Below are positions 13,384 to 23,002 of a DNA stretch of 64,000 nt, piece after piece; positions within the stretch are counted from its first letter, which is position 1, and every line of letters begins with the position of its first letter. Source of the stretch: an uncultured Prevotella sp. (lineage in GTDB: Bacteria; Bacteroidota; Bacteroidia; Bacteroidales; Bacteroidaceae); the NCBI GenBank assembly GCA_900319905.1, contig ONQB01000009.1:1-64000 (forward strand), written 5' to 3'. The position numbers were made by a program, and so were the translations under genes. Below the pieces are notes generated by a model. The model saw only the letters and a program-made list of their open reading frames with translations. It made no database searches and was not told where the DNA came from.

Positions 13384-16300
13384 ATGAAACCAATTCTTGA
13401 CCTAATAGTTGCTCTTCACTTCTCACGAAGCCACATGCAAGCATTGTTGTTGCTTGTGGCATGTTTGGTTCCTGCTTGTATGTCAGCACAGACAGGAAAC
13501 TACCTGACCACGGAAAAGGGATTGTCAAGCAGTGTGGTGAAACAGATTTACCAAGACCACTATGGCATTATTTGGATAGCCACGAACAGTGGTGTCAATG
13601 TCTACAATGGTTACCAAATGAGAACCTATCAGCGCAATGTAGAACAGTCGAACAGTCTGGCAAGTAATTTGGTGAACGGCTTCTGCGAGGACTGCGACGG
13701 CAAGATGCTTGTGGCCACCAATTTGGGTGTACAGAAGTTTGACAATGAGAAGTTCTACCCGGTGAAAATGGTCAATGCGGATGGCCAAAAGTCGTTCTAT
13801 GTCAATTGCATGCTTCGCCGGCGCGACGGCACGATAATTTTTAGCACCTCTGGTTCTGGCCTTTGGCGCAAGACGGGACCTCTTGAGGCCCGCAGGATTG
13901 GCGGTGCATTCAGCGGCCTGTCTTCCACCGTCACGATGATAGAGGACCCGACAGGTACCCTATATATAGCTTCGTCCGATCAGGGCGTGTGGTCATTGAA
14001 GGGCAATCGGGTGATGCGTTTTGCCTTGCCGGCAACAGCGTCTACTCCGCAAAGTCTTTGCTACGACCACCAAGGTAACGTCTACTTGGGTTGTATCAAT
14101 GGCGGACTCTATGTGAAAAGTCGAGGCAGCAACCGTTTTGTGTTGGTCGGTGCTACTGCCGGCAAGCATGTGCTCTCGCTTGCCTGTACCTCGTCAGGCA
14201 ATGTGCTTATGGGCCTTGACGGTGCTGGAGTAGAAGAGTATCACCCGATGACGGGTATGGTCAGCCGGCCATGGTTCTATAGCAATGAGGTGGACCTGAG
14301 CACGTCGAAGGTGTGCAACATACTGCTTGACCGCCAGGGCAACCTTTGGTTGAGCCTGATGCAGAAAGGCGTGTTCATTCAGCCCACATCGCTGTTGGGC
14401 TTCTCTTATATGGGTTACCGGCTGGGTCCTGGCAATGTCATCGATGACAAGTGCGTCATGGCGCTGGCCATCAACCACGACGGTGGTCTGTGGGTGTCGA
14501 CCGACAATGGTGGCCTCTTCCTCATCAGCCGCGACGGCAAGTGCCAGCGTAGGTTCCTCACCACTACCAATGCTTCTTTGCCCCATGCCATCCTTGGCAT
14601 GAGAGAGGACGCCAGTCACCGGCTATGGGTGGCATCCTACCAGGAGGGTTGCGGTTGGATTGACGAGCAGACCGGTGCTTACCACCGGTTGCCCTTTACG
14701 TTGAACAAGGCCAGTAGCGTGTTTGACGTGGAAGTCGACCCTCACGACAACCTTTGGATAGGCACTATGAGTGACGGCTTAAAGCGACTGAACTTGAAAA
14801 CTCAGCAGTTGACCGAGTATTATGCCTCGAACCGCCCCAACAGCATCTACAACAACTATATCATGCAGTTGCACCTGTCCGCCGATAAGACATTGCTTTA
14901 TGTGTGCACCACCGGAGGCTTGAGCTGCTTGGACCTGCGCCGCAACAGTTGGACCAGTGTGTTTGGTACAAATTGTCTGTTGCGTGACCATACCGTCTAC
15001 GACGTGACCGAGTCGCCTGACGGTCACCTTTGGGTGGCCACGCCCGATGGCCTTTATGCCTATACCTTTAAGACACGCCAGCTCAAGCGCTATAGCACGG
15101 AGCAAGGACTGGCCAGCAATATTGTGACGGCGCTGCTCACCGACAGCAAGCGACGCATATGGATGAGTACCAACAATGGCATGAGCTGCCTGGATCCTGC
15201 CACCGGCAAGGTGAGCAACTTCTACCGGGGCGACGGTCTGCAGGGCAATGAGTTCTCCGATGGAGTGGCAGTGCTCGACAGTCGTTCAGGTATCATGGTC
15301 TTTGGTGGCATGAACGGCGTGACGTGGTTTAATCCGCTGCGTATCCAGCAGCGCAAGCATAAGTTGCCACTTTACCTTACTTCCTTCCTCATTGGCGATC
15401 AGGCAGTACACGCCGGAACCAAGTCGGGCAGTTTTACCATCACTGACAAGTCAGTGGAAGAAAGTACGCAGTTTGATTTGAGCTTCCGGGACAACTCGTT
15501 CACAATCGGCGTCTCGTCATTGGTCTACAGCAATCCTGAAAGTGTGACCTATTATTATTGTGTCAATGGTGAGAAGTGGACAGCCATGCCCCGCGGCAAA
15601 AATATGATGACCTTTGCCCATTTGGAGTCAGGAACCTACCACATTCAGGTGATGGCAAAGAGCAATATGGCCGAGTCGGACGTGAAGAATTTCACAGTGA
15701 CCATTCATCCTGTCTGGTTTCTCTCTTTGCCAGCCAAACTCTTCTATCTGCTCTTTGTGTGCTACCTTATTTATATATACCTGCGCAATCTGAAACGCAA
15801 GCAGCAGGCTCACCTGCGTTTGCAGGAACATATTCATGCCGAGCAGATGTCAGAGGCCAAGCTTCGCTTCTTCATCAATCTGAGTCACGACATACGTACG
15901 CCTATGACATTGATTCTCACACCGTTGCTCTCGCTGATGAAGGAGGACAAAGACCCTGGCCGGCAAAATGTCTATGCCCTTATGAAGCGCAATGCAGAGC
16001 GCATACTTCACCTTATCAATCAGATGATGGACCTTCGCAAGATTGACAAGGGACAGATGGAGATGCACTTTTCTGAGACCGACCTCGTAGCCTTCACCAA
16101 GGGTGTGATGCGTCTCTTCCAGATTCAGGCTGAGAAACGGCAGATCAACCTGCAGTTGAAGGCTGACAGTGAGTCGGTCATGGTGTGGATAGACCGCACC
16201 AACTTCGACAAGGTATTGATGAATCTCCTGTCCAACGCCTTTAAGTTCACTCATACGGGTGGCAACATTCTTATCACTATCCGTCACGATGACAAGAATG

Positions 16301-17448
16301 TGCGCCTTACGGTGGCCGATGATGGCGATACTATTCCTGAGGATAAGATAGACCGTATCTTTGAGCGGTTCTACCAAGGTTCCACCATTATCCAGGGCAG
16401 GCAGTCGGGTACTGGCGTGGGGCTTGACTTGGCAAGGTCGATCACTGAATTGCACCACGGCACCATCTCAGCACGCAACACTGAGAACCCCAAAGGTTGT
16501 GCCTTCGACATCGACTTGCCTCTTGGCCATGCCCACCTCAAGCCTCAGGAGATGGTCACCGCCGAGGAGCAAAGGGAACTGGAGAGCCAGTTTGACCTCT
16601 CGCAGTTGGAGGATGACGAGACGGAGTTACAGCCGGCACCGGTTGAGGATCCTGCTCCAACCGCTGACGGTAACCGCCCGCACATCGTGGTGGTCGACGA
16701 TGAGGACGATATCCGGCACTTCATCGCTCAGCAACTCAAGGCCTATTATCATGTCACAGAGTGCTCCAACGGAAAGGATGCACTTGCCATCATTCAGCGT
16801 GACCAGCCGGCTCTCGTGGTGACCGACGTGATGATGCCGGAGATGGACGGCTTTACCCTCTGTGCCAAACTGAAGGCGAATATCAACACCAATCATATAC
16901 CCGTCATCCTGCTTACCGCCAAAGGTAGGGACGAGGATAAGACGGAGGGTATAGAACTGGGTGCAGACGCTTATATCTCCAAGCCCTTCTCCATGGATCT
17001 GTTGCGTTCCACCATCGGCAATTTGCTGCGTGGGCGTGCGTTGCTGCGCAACAAATACTTAGGCCATGAGACCATGGAGGAACAGGTCGAGGAAGTGAAG
17101 TTGCAGAATCCTGATGATAAACTGTTGGAGCGAGTGGTGCATGTCATCAACAACAACCTGCCCAACGAGGATTTCAATGTTGACCAGTTGGCTGACGAGG
17201 TGGGCATCAGTCGTGTGCATCTCTATCGCAAGATGAAGGAGCTGACCAATCAGACCCCCAGTGAGTTTATCCGCAATGTGCGCCTCAAGCAAGCCGCCAA
17301 TCTGCTGTCCGACTCCCACCAGAGCATTTCCGAGGTGATGTATGCCTGTGGTTTCAGCAATAGAGCCTCGTTCTCAACTATGTTTAAGAAGTTCTATGGA
17401 TTGTCTCCCCGCGACTACATGCAGGAAGCACAGAAGAAAAATAATTGA
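13384..17448 (+). CDS. xusR: Hybrid two-component sensor/regulator of the xylan locus (XusR-like HTCS)
   Basis: This inner-membrane hybrid sensor-regulator is a single polypeptide of 1354 residues. An N-terminal signal/anchor is followed by a periplasmic sensor of two-component-propeller repeats (IWIATNSG, LWVSTDNGG, LWIGTMSDG and others) and a Y_Y_Y domain (about 690-770). One transmembrane helix (about 778-800) leads to HisKA with H835 in LSHDIRTP, HATPase_c (GTGVGLDLA), a receiver with D1148 (VVTDVMMPE) and a C-terminal AraC-type HTH (about 1250-1350). Such regulators sense oligosaccharides released at the surface and activate adjacent PUL genes. A later ATG at 13435 (MQALLLL) is an alternative start that gives a more typical signal peptide. 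Confidence 0.93.
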   Translation: MKPILDLIVALHFSRSHMQALLLLVACLVPACMSAQTGNYLTTEKGLSSSVVKQIYQDHYGIIWIATNSGVNVYNGYQMRTYQRNVEQSNSLASNLVNGFCEDCDGKMLVATNLGVQKFDNEKFYPVKMVNADGQKSFYVNCMLRRRDGTIIFSTSGSGLWRKTGPLEARRIGGAFSGLSSTVTMIEDPTGTLYIASSDQGVWSLKGNRVMRFALPATASTPQSLCYDHQGNVYLGCINGGLYVKSRGSNRFVLVGATAGKHVLSLACTSSGNVLMGLDGAGVEEYHPMTGMVSRPWFYSNEVDLSTSKVCNILLDRQGNLWLSLMQKGVFIQPTSLLGFSYMGYRLGPGNVIDDKCVMALAINHDGGLWVSTDNGGLFLISRDGKCQRRFLTTTNASLPHAILGMREDASHRLWVASYQEGCGWIDEQTGAYHRLPFTLNKASSVFDVEVDPHDNLWIGTMSDGLKRLNLKTQQLTEYYASNRPNSIYNNYIMQLHLSADKTLLYVCTTGGLSCLDLRRNSWTSVFGTNCLLRDHTVYDVTESPDGHLWVATPDGLYAYTFKTRQLKRYSTEQGLASNIVTALLTDSKRRIWMSTNNGMSCLDPATGKVSNFYRGDGLQGNEFSDGVAVLDSRSGIMVFGGMNGVTWFNPLRIQQRKHKLPLYLTSFLIGDQAVHAGTKSGSFTITDKSVEESTQFDLSFRDNSFTIGVSSLVYSNPESVTYYYCVNGEKWTAMPRGKNMMTFAHLESGTYHIQVMAKSNMAESDVKNFTVTIHPVWFLSLPAKLFYLLFVCYLIYIYLRNLKRKQQAHLRLQEHIHAEQMSEAKLRFFINLSHDIRTPMTLILTPLLSLMKEDKDPGRQNVYALMKRNAERILHLINQMMDLRKIDKGQMEMHFSETDLVAFTKGVMRLFQIQAEKRQINLQLKADSESVMVWIDRTNFDKVLMNLLSNAFKFTHTGGNILITIRHDDKNVRLTVADDGDTIPEDKIDRIFERFYQGSTIIQGRQSGTGVGLDLARSITELHHGTISARNTENPKGCAFDIDLPLGHAHLKPQEMVTAEEQRELESQFDLSQLEDDETELQPAPVEDPAPTADGNRPHIVVVDDEDDIRHFIAQQLKAYYHVTECSNGKDALAIIQRDQPALVVTDVMMPEMDGFTLCAKLKANINTNHIPVILLTAKGRDEDKTEGIELGADAYISKPFSMDLLRSTIGNLLRGRALLRNKYLGHETMEEQVEEVKLQNPDDKLLERVVHVINNNLPNEDFNVDQLADEVGISRVHLYRKMKELTNQTPSEFIRNVRLKQAANLLSDSHQSISEVMYACGFSNRASFSTMFKKFYGLSPRDYMQEAQKKNN

Positions 17449-17483
17449 TAAGCGTCTTTTTGAATTATAAGTTAGTGTTAGTA

Positions 17484-17526
17484 GGGCTGTGCCAGAAGTC
17501 GAGAGGACTTTGGCGCAGCCCTTTTT
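17484..17526 (+). terminator. Terminator of xusR (GGCTGTG-type stem-loop)
   Basis: GGGCTGTGCCA pairs with TGGCGCAGCCC, with an inner GAAGTC/GACTT helix, followed by five T. The same stem-loop type occurs at 43963 and 61266, each also next to a tandem array. Confidence 0.85.
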
Positions 17527-17655
17527 GATAGGCGGGGTAGGCAGGGTAGGGAAGATAGGCGGGGTAGGCAGGGTAGGGAAGATAGGCAGAATAGGCAGGG
17601 TAGGGAAGATAGGCAGGATAGGCAGGATAGGCAGGGTAGGGAAGGTAGGGGGAGG
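17527..17655. repeat. 27-bp G-rich tandem repeat
   Basis: Three near-identical 27-bp units (GATAGGCGGGGTAGGCAGGG + TAGGGAA) are followed by an expanded 36-bp variant. Each unit is itself built from 9-bp TAGGCAGGG-like blocks. The array starts directly at the last T of the xusR terminator. The plus strand has regularly spaced G3-G4 runs. Because 27 is a multiple of 3, the minus strand reads as a YPAYPAYLP peptide repeat; I regard that as chance. Confidence 0.93.
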
Positions 17656-17689
17656 CTGACATTGGTGAAAACAATATGTAAATTCATCT

Positions 17690-17716
17690 TGTTACGTGTC
17701 GTGACTTCTATGTAAC
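17690..17716. promoter_or_regulatory. Candidate XusR operator upstream of xusA
   Basis: TGTTACGT (17690-17697) and TATGTAAC (17709-17716) form an imperfect inverted repeat. The 12-mer TGTCGTGACTTC (17697-17708), also present in the GH43 promoter region, lies between the arms. It ends 31 bp before the -7 box, a suitable place for an activator. Confidence 0.5.
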
Positions 17717-17747
17717 CTGTCAAAAACATGGGTTATTTGATATTATT

Positions 17748-17755
17748 TACTTTTG
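17748..17755 (+). promoter_or_regulatory. Putative -7 box of the xusA-xyn10A operon
   Basis: TACTTTTG matches TAnnTTTG. No TTTG is found 19-20 bp upstream, which suits an activator-dependent promoter. It implies a 5' leader of about 95 bases before the xusA ATG. Confidence 0.55.
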
Positions 17756-17770
17756 CATCCGCTATCGGGG

Positions 17771-17789
17771 AGCCCGTTGATGGGCTTTT
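17771..17789 (+). other. Terminator-like hairpin in the xusA leader
   Basis: AGCCC-GTTGAT-GGGCT followed by TTTA lies between the predicted transcription start and xusA. It resembles a small intrinsic terminator or attenuator. The stem is only 5 bp, so its function is uncertain. Confidence 0.4.
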
Positions 17790-17858
17790 ACCCTATTCTC
17801 ATTGTATATTCTATAAACAATATAATCAAATGTCAAAATAGTCTAAAAATTAAATTCA

Positions 17859-20800
17859 ATGGAACAAGTAAACCTTAGAACCAAACGATTGCTTTCTTTG
17901 GCAACCATGTTACTGGTCTTTTGCCTGAACATGATGGCCCAGGGCGGAGTCGCTGTCAAGGGAAAGGTTGTTACCACATCCGGCGAGCCTGTCATCGGCG
18001 CATCCGTCATGGTGAAGGGCAAACCCGGCGTGGGTACAATCACTGATCTTGACGGTAACTTTGTCATGAGTGTGCCCAACGAAAACACGGTGCTTGTATT
18101 CTCTTATGTAGGAATGCAGAGCAAGGAAGTGAAAGTAGGCCATTCCCGTAACATGAATGTTACGATGGAGGACGACAAACGACTGCTTGATGAAGTCGTC
18201 GTTGTCGGTTATGGCCAACAGAAGAAGGCCAGTGTGGTGGGTGCCATCACCCAGACCACTGGCAAGACGCTTGAGCGTGCGGGCGGTGTAACCAGTATTG
18301 GTGCTGCCCTGACGGGTAATGTGCCGGGTGTTGTGACGATGAGTTCCACCGGTATGCCCGGCGAGGAAGACCCGAAGATTGTCATTCGTGGCGTGAGCTC
18401 GTGGAACAACAGCGACCCGCTCATCCTCGTCGATGGCATTGAGCGTCCAATGAACAGCATCGACATCTCGTCTGTACAGAGCGTCTCCGTCTTGAAGGAT
18501 GCCTCTGCTACAGCAGTCTATGGTGTGCGTGGTGCTAATGGTGTTATCCTTATTACTACCAAGCGCGGTCAGGAAGGTCATGCGAAGATTGAGGTGGGCA
18601 TGAATGCTACCTTGAAGTTTGCCAGTAAGTTGCCTGGCTCGCTCGGCAGTGCCGATGCCCTGACCATCCGCAACCAGGCCGCTGAGCAGGAGCTCGGTCT
18701 GAAACCTGAGTCGTGGAGCAAAGTGCTGCCTTTGGACATCATTGAGAAATACCGTCATCCGGCCAATCTCGAGGAGGCTGAACGATATCCCGATGTTGAC
18801 TGGCAGAGTGAGGTGTTTAAGAACCACGCCATGGCCTACAACCCCCATGTCAATGTGAGTGGCGGTACGACGTTTGTAAAATACTTCGCAGCCATTGACT
18901 TCCTCCATGAGGGTGACCTCTTCCGGCAGTGGGACAACAACCGTGGCTACAAGGCTGGCTATGGTTACGATCGTATCAACGCCCGTACCAACCTCGACTT
19001 CTCGCTCACACGCACCACAACCTTAAAGGTGAACCTCTTCGGCAGTCATGGCGAGCGCAAGGGACCTTGGGGCACTGCCACCGGATCCTTTGGTGAGAGC
19101 CAACTTTGGCAGGCAGCCTACAGCGCACCACACGATGCCTTTATCCCAAGATACAGTGATGGTACATGGGGTTACTATCCTGCTGACACGCAGGGCGCGC
19201 CCAACTCGGTGATGAACCTGGCCCTCTCGGGTACAGAGAAGCATACTACCACACGTATCAACACTGACTTTACGCTGACACAGAAGCTCGACTTCATCAC
19301 GCCCGGTCTCTCGGCCAGTGCGCTCATCAGTTGGGATAATGTCTTCCAAGAGGACGGACGAGGCATCAATGACCTCTATCACAACGCACAGCAAAAATGG
19401 ATTGACCCCACGACCGGAAAGGCTGTCTACGCTCAGCCGTTGCAGGGCAATACCAACTTTGACTTCCAAGAGGGTATCCTCTGGTCCACAGCAGGTGGTG
19501 CGGTCAACAACGGAGCCACCGTGCGCAACCTGTTCTATCAGGGACAAATCAATTACGCCCGCAAGTTCGGTAAGCATGATGTGACAGCCATGGGTGTGTT
19601 CAACCGTACGGAGAATGCCTACGGCAGTGACTTCTCGCACTATCGTGAGGACTGGGCTTTCCGTGCCACCTATAACTACGATGGCCGTTACTTCGCCGAG
19701 TACAATGGTGCTTACAACGGTTCAGAGCAGTTCGGTCCCGACTATCGCTTCGACTGGTTCCACTCAGGTGCTGTGGGCTATACCATCAGCGAGGAGAAGT
19801 TCTTCAAGCCGCTGCGCAAGTATGTCGACCTGTTCAAGATACGCTACAGCATCGGACAGGTAGGTGACGACGGTGCCAATCTCGGTCGCTGGCTCTATGC
19901 TACACAGTGGGCTTACGGCGGCAATATAGTCCAGGGCTTAAACTCTGACGCCAGTCCTTATACATGGTATAAAGAGTCGAAGATCGGAAACTCAAACATC
20001 CATTGGGAAAAGTCGACCAAGCAGAATCTTGGTGTGGACTTTGGCTTCCTCGGAGGTCTCATTACCGGTAACGTTGACTTCTTCGTCGACAACCGTCATG
20101 ACGTGCTGATTGCCGGCGGCAACCGCTCCATCCCCTCTTACTTCGGTGCCACGGCTCCTTCGGCCAACCTTGGTAAGGTACGTACAAGAGGTTACGAACT
20201 TGAACTCCGTCTGAGTAAGACGTTCAGCGGTCACCATGTCTGGGGTAACTTCTCAATGACCCATGCTACCAACAAAATCCTCAAATACGATGACCCGGCT
20301 CTCCTGCCTGATTATCAGAAGCAGCAAGGCTTTGCCATCGGACAGGATCATGCCAACCTGACTAGTGGCTTTGCCAATACTTGGGATGATGTCATCGGCA
20401 TCACACGCTATGATACCAATGACGACCAGAAGATGCCGGGCATGTACGATGTCATTGACTATAATGGCGATGGTGTCATCGACAGCAACGACAGCGCACC
20501 CTATGGCTATACAGGTACACCTGAGAACACCTACAACGCCACCATCGGTTGGGACTGGAAAGGATTCTCGGTTTATGTGCAGTTCTATGGTGTGACCAAT
20601 GTCGACCGCTATGTAGGCTTCAACTCTTTGGGCAAGAACCTCGATACTGTCTTTGACGAGGGCTCATTCTGGACGAAGTACGCACAGAATGCCGATGCTC
20701 CTATGCCTCGCATCAACTCTCAGCCTTCTTATTATGAGGGCACCCGCTTCCACTACGACGGCAGCTTCATCCGTCTGAAAAACGCGGAAATCAGTTACAC

Positions 20801-20990
20801 CTTCACGCAGTCGTGGGTGCGCCACTTAGGACTCAGCAGCCTGCAGGTTTATGTCAATGGCAACAACCTTTGGGTGTGGAGCCGTATGCCTGATGACCGA
20901 GAGAGCAACTACGCTGGTACAGGTCTGGCTTCTCAGGGTGCTTATCCTACTGTCAAGCGTGTCAATATGGGTGTCAAAATCAATCTATAA
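17859..20990 (+). CDS. xusA: SusC/RagA-type TonB-linked outer-membrane transporter XusA
   Basis: This TonB-dependent importer of xylan oligosaccharides has 1043 residues. A signal peptide (about 1-28) precedes a carboxypeptidase-regulatory-like domain (about 32-112, VKGKVVTTSGEPVIGASVMV), the TonB-box region with DEVVVVGYG (about 110-118), and a plug with the SusC signatures SVLKDASATAVYG and GVRGANGVILITTKRG. A 22-strand barrel ends in VKINL. It pairs with XusB, whose reading frame starts at or just after the xusA stop. In P. bryantii and Bacteroides xylan loci the same order xusA-B-C-D-E-xyn10A is established. The calling of xylan as substrate rests on that order and the linked hydrolases. 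Confidence 0.95.
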   Translation: MEQVNLRTKRLLSLATMLLVFCLNMMAQGGVAVKGKVVTTSGEPVIGASVMVKGKPGVGTITDLDGNFVMSVPNENTVLVFSYVGMQSKEVKVGHSRNMNVTMEDDKRLLDEVVVVGYGQQKKASVVGAITQTTGKTLERAGGVTSIGAALTGNVPGVVTMSSTGMPGEEDPKIVIRGVSSWNNSDPLILVDGIERPMNSIDISSVQSVSVLKDASATAVYGVRGANGVILITTKRGQEGHAKIEVGMNATLKFASKLPGSLGSADALTIRNQAAEQELGLKPESWSKVLPLDIIEKYRHPANLEEAERYPDVDWQSEVFKNHAMAYNPHVNVSGGTTFVKYFAAIDFLHEGDLFRQWDNNRGYKAGYGYDRINARTNLDFSLTRTTTLKVNLFGSHGERKGPWGTATGSFGESQLWQAAYSAPHDAFIPRYSDGTWGYYPADTQGAPNSVMNLALSGTEKHTTTRINTDFTLTQKLDFITPGLSASALISWDNVFQEDGRGINDLYHNAQQKWIDPTTGKAVYAQPLQGNTNFDFQEGILWSTAGGAVNNGATVRNLFYQGQINYARKFGKHDVTAMGVFNRTENAYGSDFSHYREDWAFRATYNYDGRYFAEYNGAYNGSEQFGPDYRFDWFHSGAVGYTISEEKFFKPLRKYVDLFKIRYSIGQVGDDGANLGRWLYATQWAYGGNIVQGLNSDASPYTWYKESKIGNSNIHWEKSTKQNLGVDFGFLGGLITGNVDFFVDNRHDVLIAGGNRSIPSYFGATAPSANLGKVRTRGYELELRLSKTFSGHHVWGNFSMTHATNKILKYDDPALLPDYQKQQGFAIGQDHANLTSGFANTWDDVIGITRYDTNDDQKMPGMYDVIDYNGDGVIDSNDSAPYGYTGTPENTYNATIGWDWKGFSVYVQFYGVTNVDRYVGFNSLGKNLDTVFDEGSFWTKYAQNADAPMPRINSQPSYYEGTRFHYDGSFIRLKNAEISYTFTQSWVRHLGLSSLQVYVNGNNLWVWSRMPDDRESNYAGTGLASQGAYPTVKRVNMGVKINL

Positions 20991-21004
20991 TGCATTCTTC
21001 AACA

Positions 21005-22939
21005 ATGAAAAATATAAGACTATATATTGGAGCAGTGTGTGCCATGCTCACGCTGACACTCACGCAGACCAGTTGCACTGACTATCTCGACAAGGCACCC
21101 GACAGCGATGTGTCGCCGACAGATGCCTTCAAGGACTTCCAAAACTTCCAGGGATTCACCGAAGAACTCTACTACTGTATCCCCGAGTTCGACAAAGGTT
21201 ATTGGACCAACTCGTGGAACTGGGGTGAGGATGAGTTGCAGAATGTCGGCATCAACTATCACATGGTCTACAAGATTGACCAGGGCGACTTCTGGGGATG
21301 GCAGAGCAGCCACGACGGTTGGCAGAGCGGATGGATGGATCGCAACAGTTTCAATACGGGTGGCGACCGCTTCGCTCATTCACTTGTGCCCGGATGCTGG
21401 TACGGCATCCGCAAGGCCAACCTCGGTATTGCCAATGCCGACAACTTCGTAGGTACAACCGAAGAGAAGAACCTGATCCTCGGCCAGCTCTATTTCTTCC
21501 GTGGTTGGTTCCACTTTGAGCTCATGCAGTACTTCGGTGGGCTGCCTTATATAGATAAGGTGTTGCCTTCCGACCAGGAGTTGCGCGAACCGCGCCTGAG
21601 CTACCAAGAGTGTGCCGAGAAGGCTGCTGAAGACCTGCGTAAGGCTGCCGACCTGCTGCCCATCAACTGGGACAATACCACCGTCGGTAAGAACACGCTC
21701 GGCAAGAACCAGTTACGCATCACAAAGATTACTGCGCTGGCTTACCTTGGCAAGGACCTGCTGTGGGCCGGATCGCCATTGATGAACAAGGTGAGCACGG
21801 GCAGAAGCGAATATAACAAAGATTTCTGCAAACGTGCGGCTGAGGCCTTCGGAGAACTGCTTGCTATGGTAGAGAGCGGACAGACACAGTATGGCTTGCT
21901 GCCTATGAAAGAGTATAGCAACAACTTCTATTCCATCGACGACAACGGCAAGATTCCCGGACAGAGTAAGGATGGTTCAGTCACAGAGGCCATCTTGCGT
22001 GGCCCGCTCTTCAATGGCGACTGGAACGTCACCAACTGGGGACTCTCCAAGCAGTTCTGTGCTGTCAACAGCGACCTCGACAACGGTGGCGTGCTCACTC
22101 TTCCTACTGCCAACTATGTCAACTACTATGGCATGGCCAATGGTCTGCCCCTCGATGATCCTGAGAGCGGCTTCGATCGTACGCATCCTTGGAAAGGACG
22201 TGACCCGCGATTCTATCATGACATCCGTCACGACGGTGACAAAATCTTCACCAGTGCCAGCATTTCAGACCACGAGGTTTACTCGGCCGATGAGATTGCC
22301 GCTGATCCAGCTAAGTCCATGCGCTATGCCAATCTGCAGACCGACGGTACCTATCGCAACGCTGAGAAAGGCAGCCGCACAGGCTATCTGCTCTATAAGT
22401 TCATTGACAACAGCTGCAACAAGCTCGACGACGGCTATGGCTGGAGCCATCACTTCCTCATCCACTTGCCCTGGATGCGTCTGAGCGACGTCTATCTGAT
22501 GTATGCTGAGGCTGCCGCCGAGGCTTTGGGATCGGCCGACGCAAAGGTGGGCGAATGCCCCCTGACAGCTTTGGAAGCTATCAACAAGGTGCGTGCTCGT
22601 GCAGGTGTCTCACCTGTCGCTGCGAAGTATGCCTCCTCTCTCGATGGCTTTATGAGTGAACTGCGTCGTGAGCGTGCCGTAGAACTGGCCTATGAGGGTC
22701 ATCGTTTCACCGACCTTCGCCGTTGGCTGCTCCTTGACAAGTATCCTTACAACATCAAGACCTCACAAGAGTTCAAGCGTGTGAAGTGCGATCTCAACAA
22801 TCCGGAGAACAACGAGGTGTCAGGATTCACACAGAAGCTCATCCTCACTCGTAACTTCTCTGAGAAGCACTATTGGCTGCCGCTGAAGAAGAGCGACGTG
22901 AGCATCTATCCTGAGTTAAAGCAGAACCCGGGATGGTAA
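21005..22939 (+). CDS. xusB: SusD-like surface glycan-binding lipoprotein XusB
   Basis: This SusD-family lipoprotein of 644 residues caps the XusA transporter and binds xylan chains at the cell surface. The lipobox ends in QTSC with the lipidated C24 after an N-terminal hydrophobic stretch. SusD-type TPR helices are recognisable from motifs such as GQLYFFRGWFHFELMQYFGG and the C-terminal RRERAVELAYEGHRFTDLRR with LPLKKSD near the end. I chose the ATG at 21005 because MKNIRLY is a normal signal-peptide start. An ATG overlapping the xusA stop (20990, giving MHSST first) is an alternative and would mean direct translational coupling. Confidence 0.94.
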   Translation: MKNIRLYIGAVCAMLTLTLTQTSCTDYLDKAPDSDVSPTDAFKDFQNFQGFTEELYYCIPEFDKGYWTNSWNWGEDELQNVGINYHMVYKIDQGDFWGWQSSHDGWQSGWMDRNSFNTGGDRFAHSLVPGCWYGIRKANLGIANADNFVGTTEEKNLILGQLYFFRGWFHFELMQYFGGLPYIDKVLPSDQELREPRLSYQECAEKAAEDLRKAADLLPINWDNTTVGKNTLGKNQLRITKITALAYLGKDLLWAGSPLMNKVSTGRSEYNKDFCKRAAEAFGELLAMVESGQTQYGLLPMKEYSNNFYSIDDNGKIPGQSKDGSVTEAILRGPLFNGDWNVTNWGLSKQFCAVNSDLDNGGVLTLPTANYVNYYGMANGLPLDDPESGFDRTHPWKGRDPRFYHDIRHDGDKIFTSASISDHEVYSADEIAADPAKSMRYANLQTDGTYRNAEKGSRTGYLLYKFIDNSCNKLDDGYGWSHHFLIHLPWMRLSDVYLMYAEAAAEALGSADAKVGECPLTALEAINKVRARAGVSPVAAKYASSLDGFMSELRRERAVELAYEGHRFTDLRRWLLLDKYPYNIKTSQEFKRVKCDLNNPENNEVSGFTQKLILTRNFSEKHYWLPLKKSDVSIYPELKQNPGW

Positions 22940-23002
22940 CACACATTGAAAAGTATACGGTAAATAAGTAACAAGGTATAACTTCAAACCTTTGCATTCT
23001 CA

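Noticed and set aside
17465-17674. Minus-strand frame reading PYPAYPAYLP repeats
   Set aside because: It arises only because the repeat length is a multiple of 3; no start context, and it overlaps the xusR terminator.
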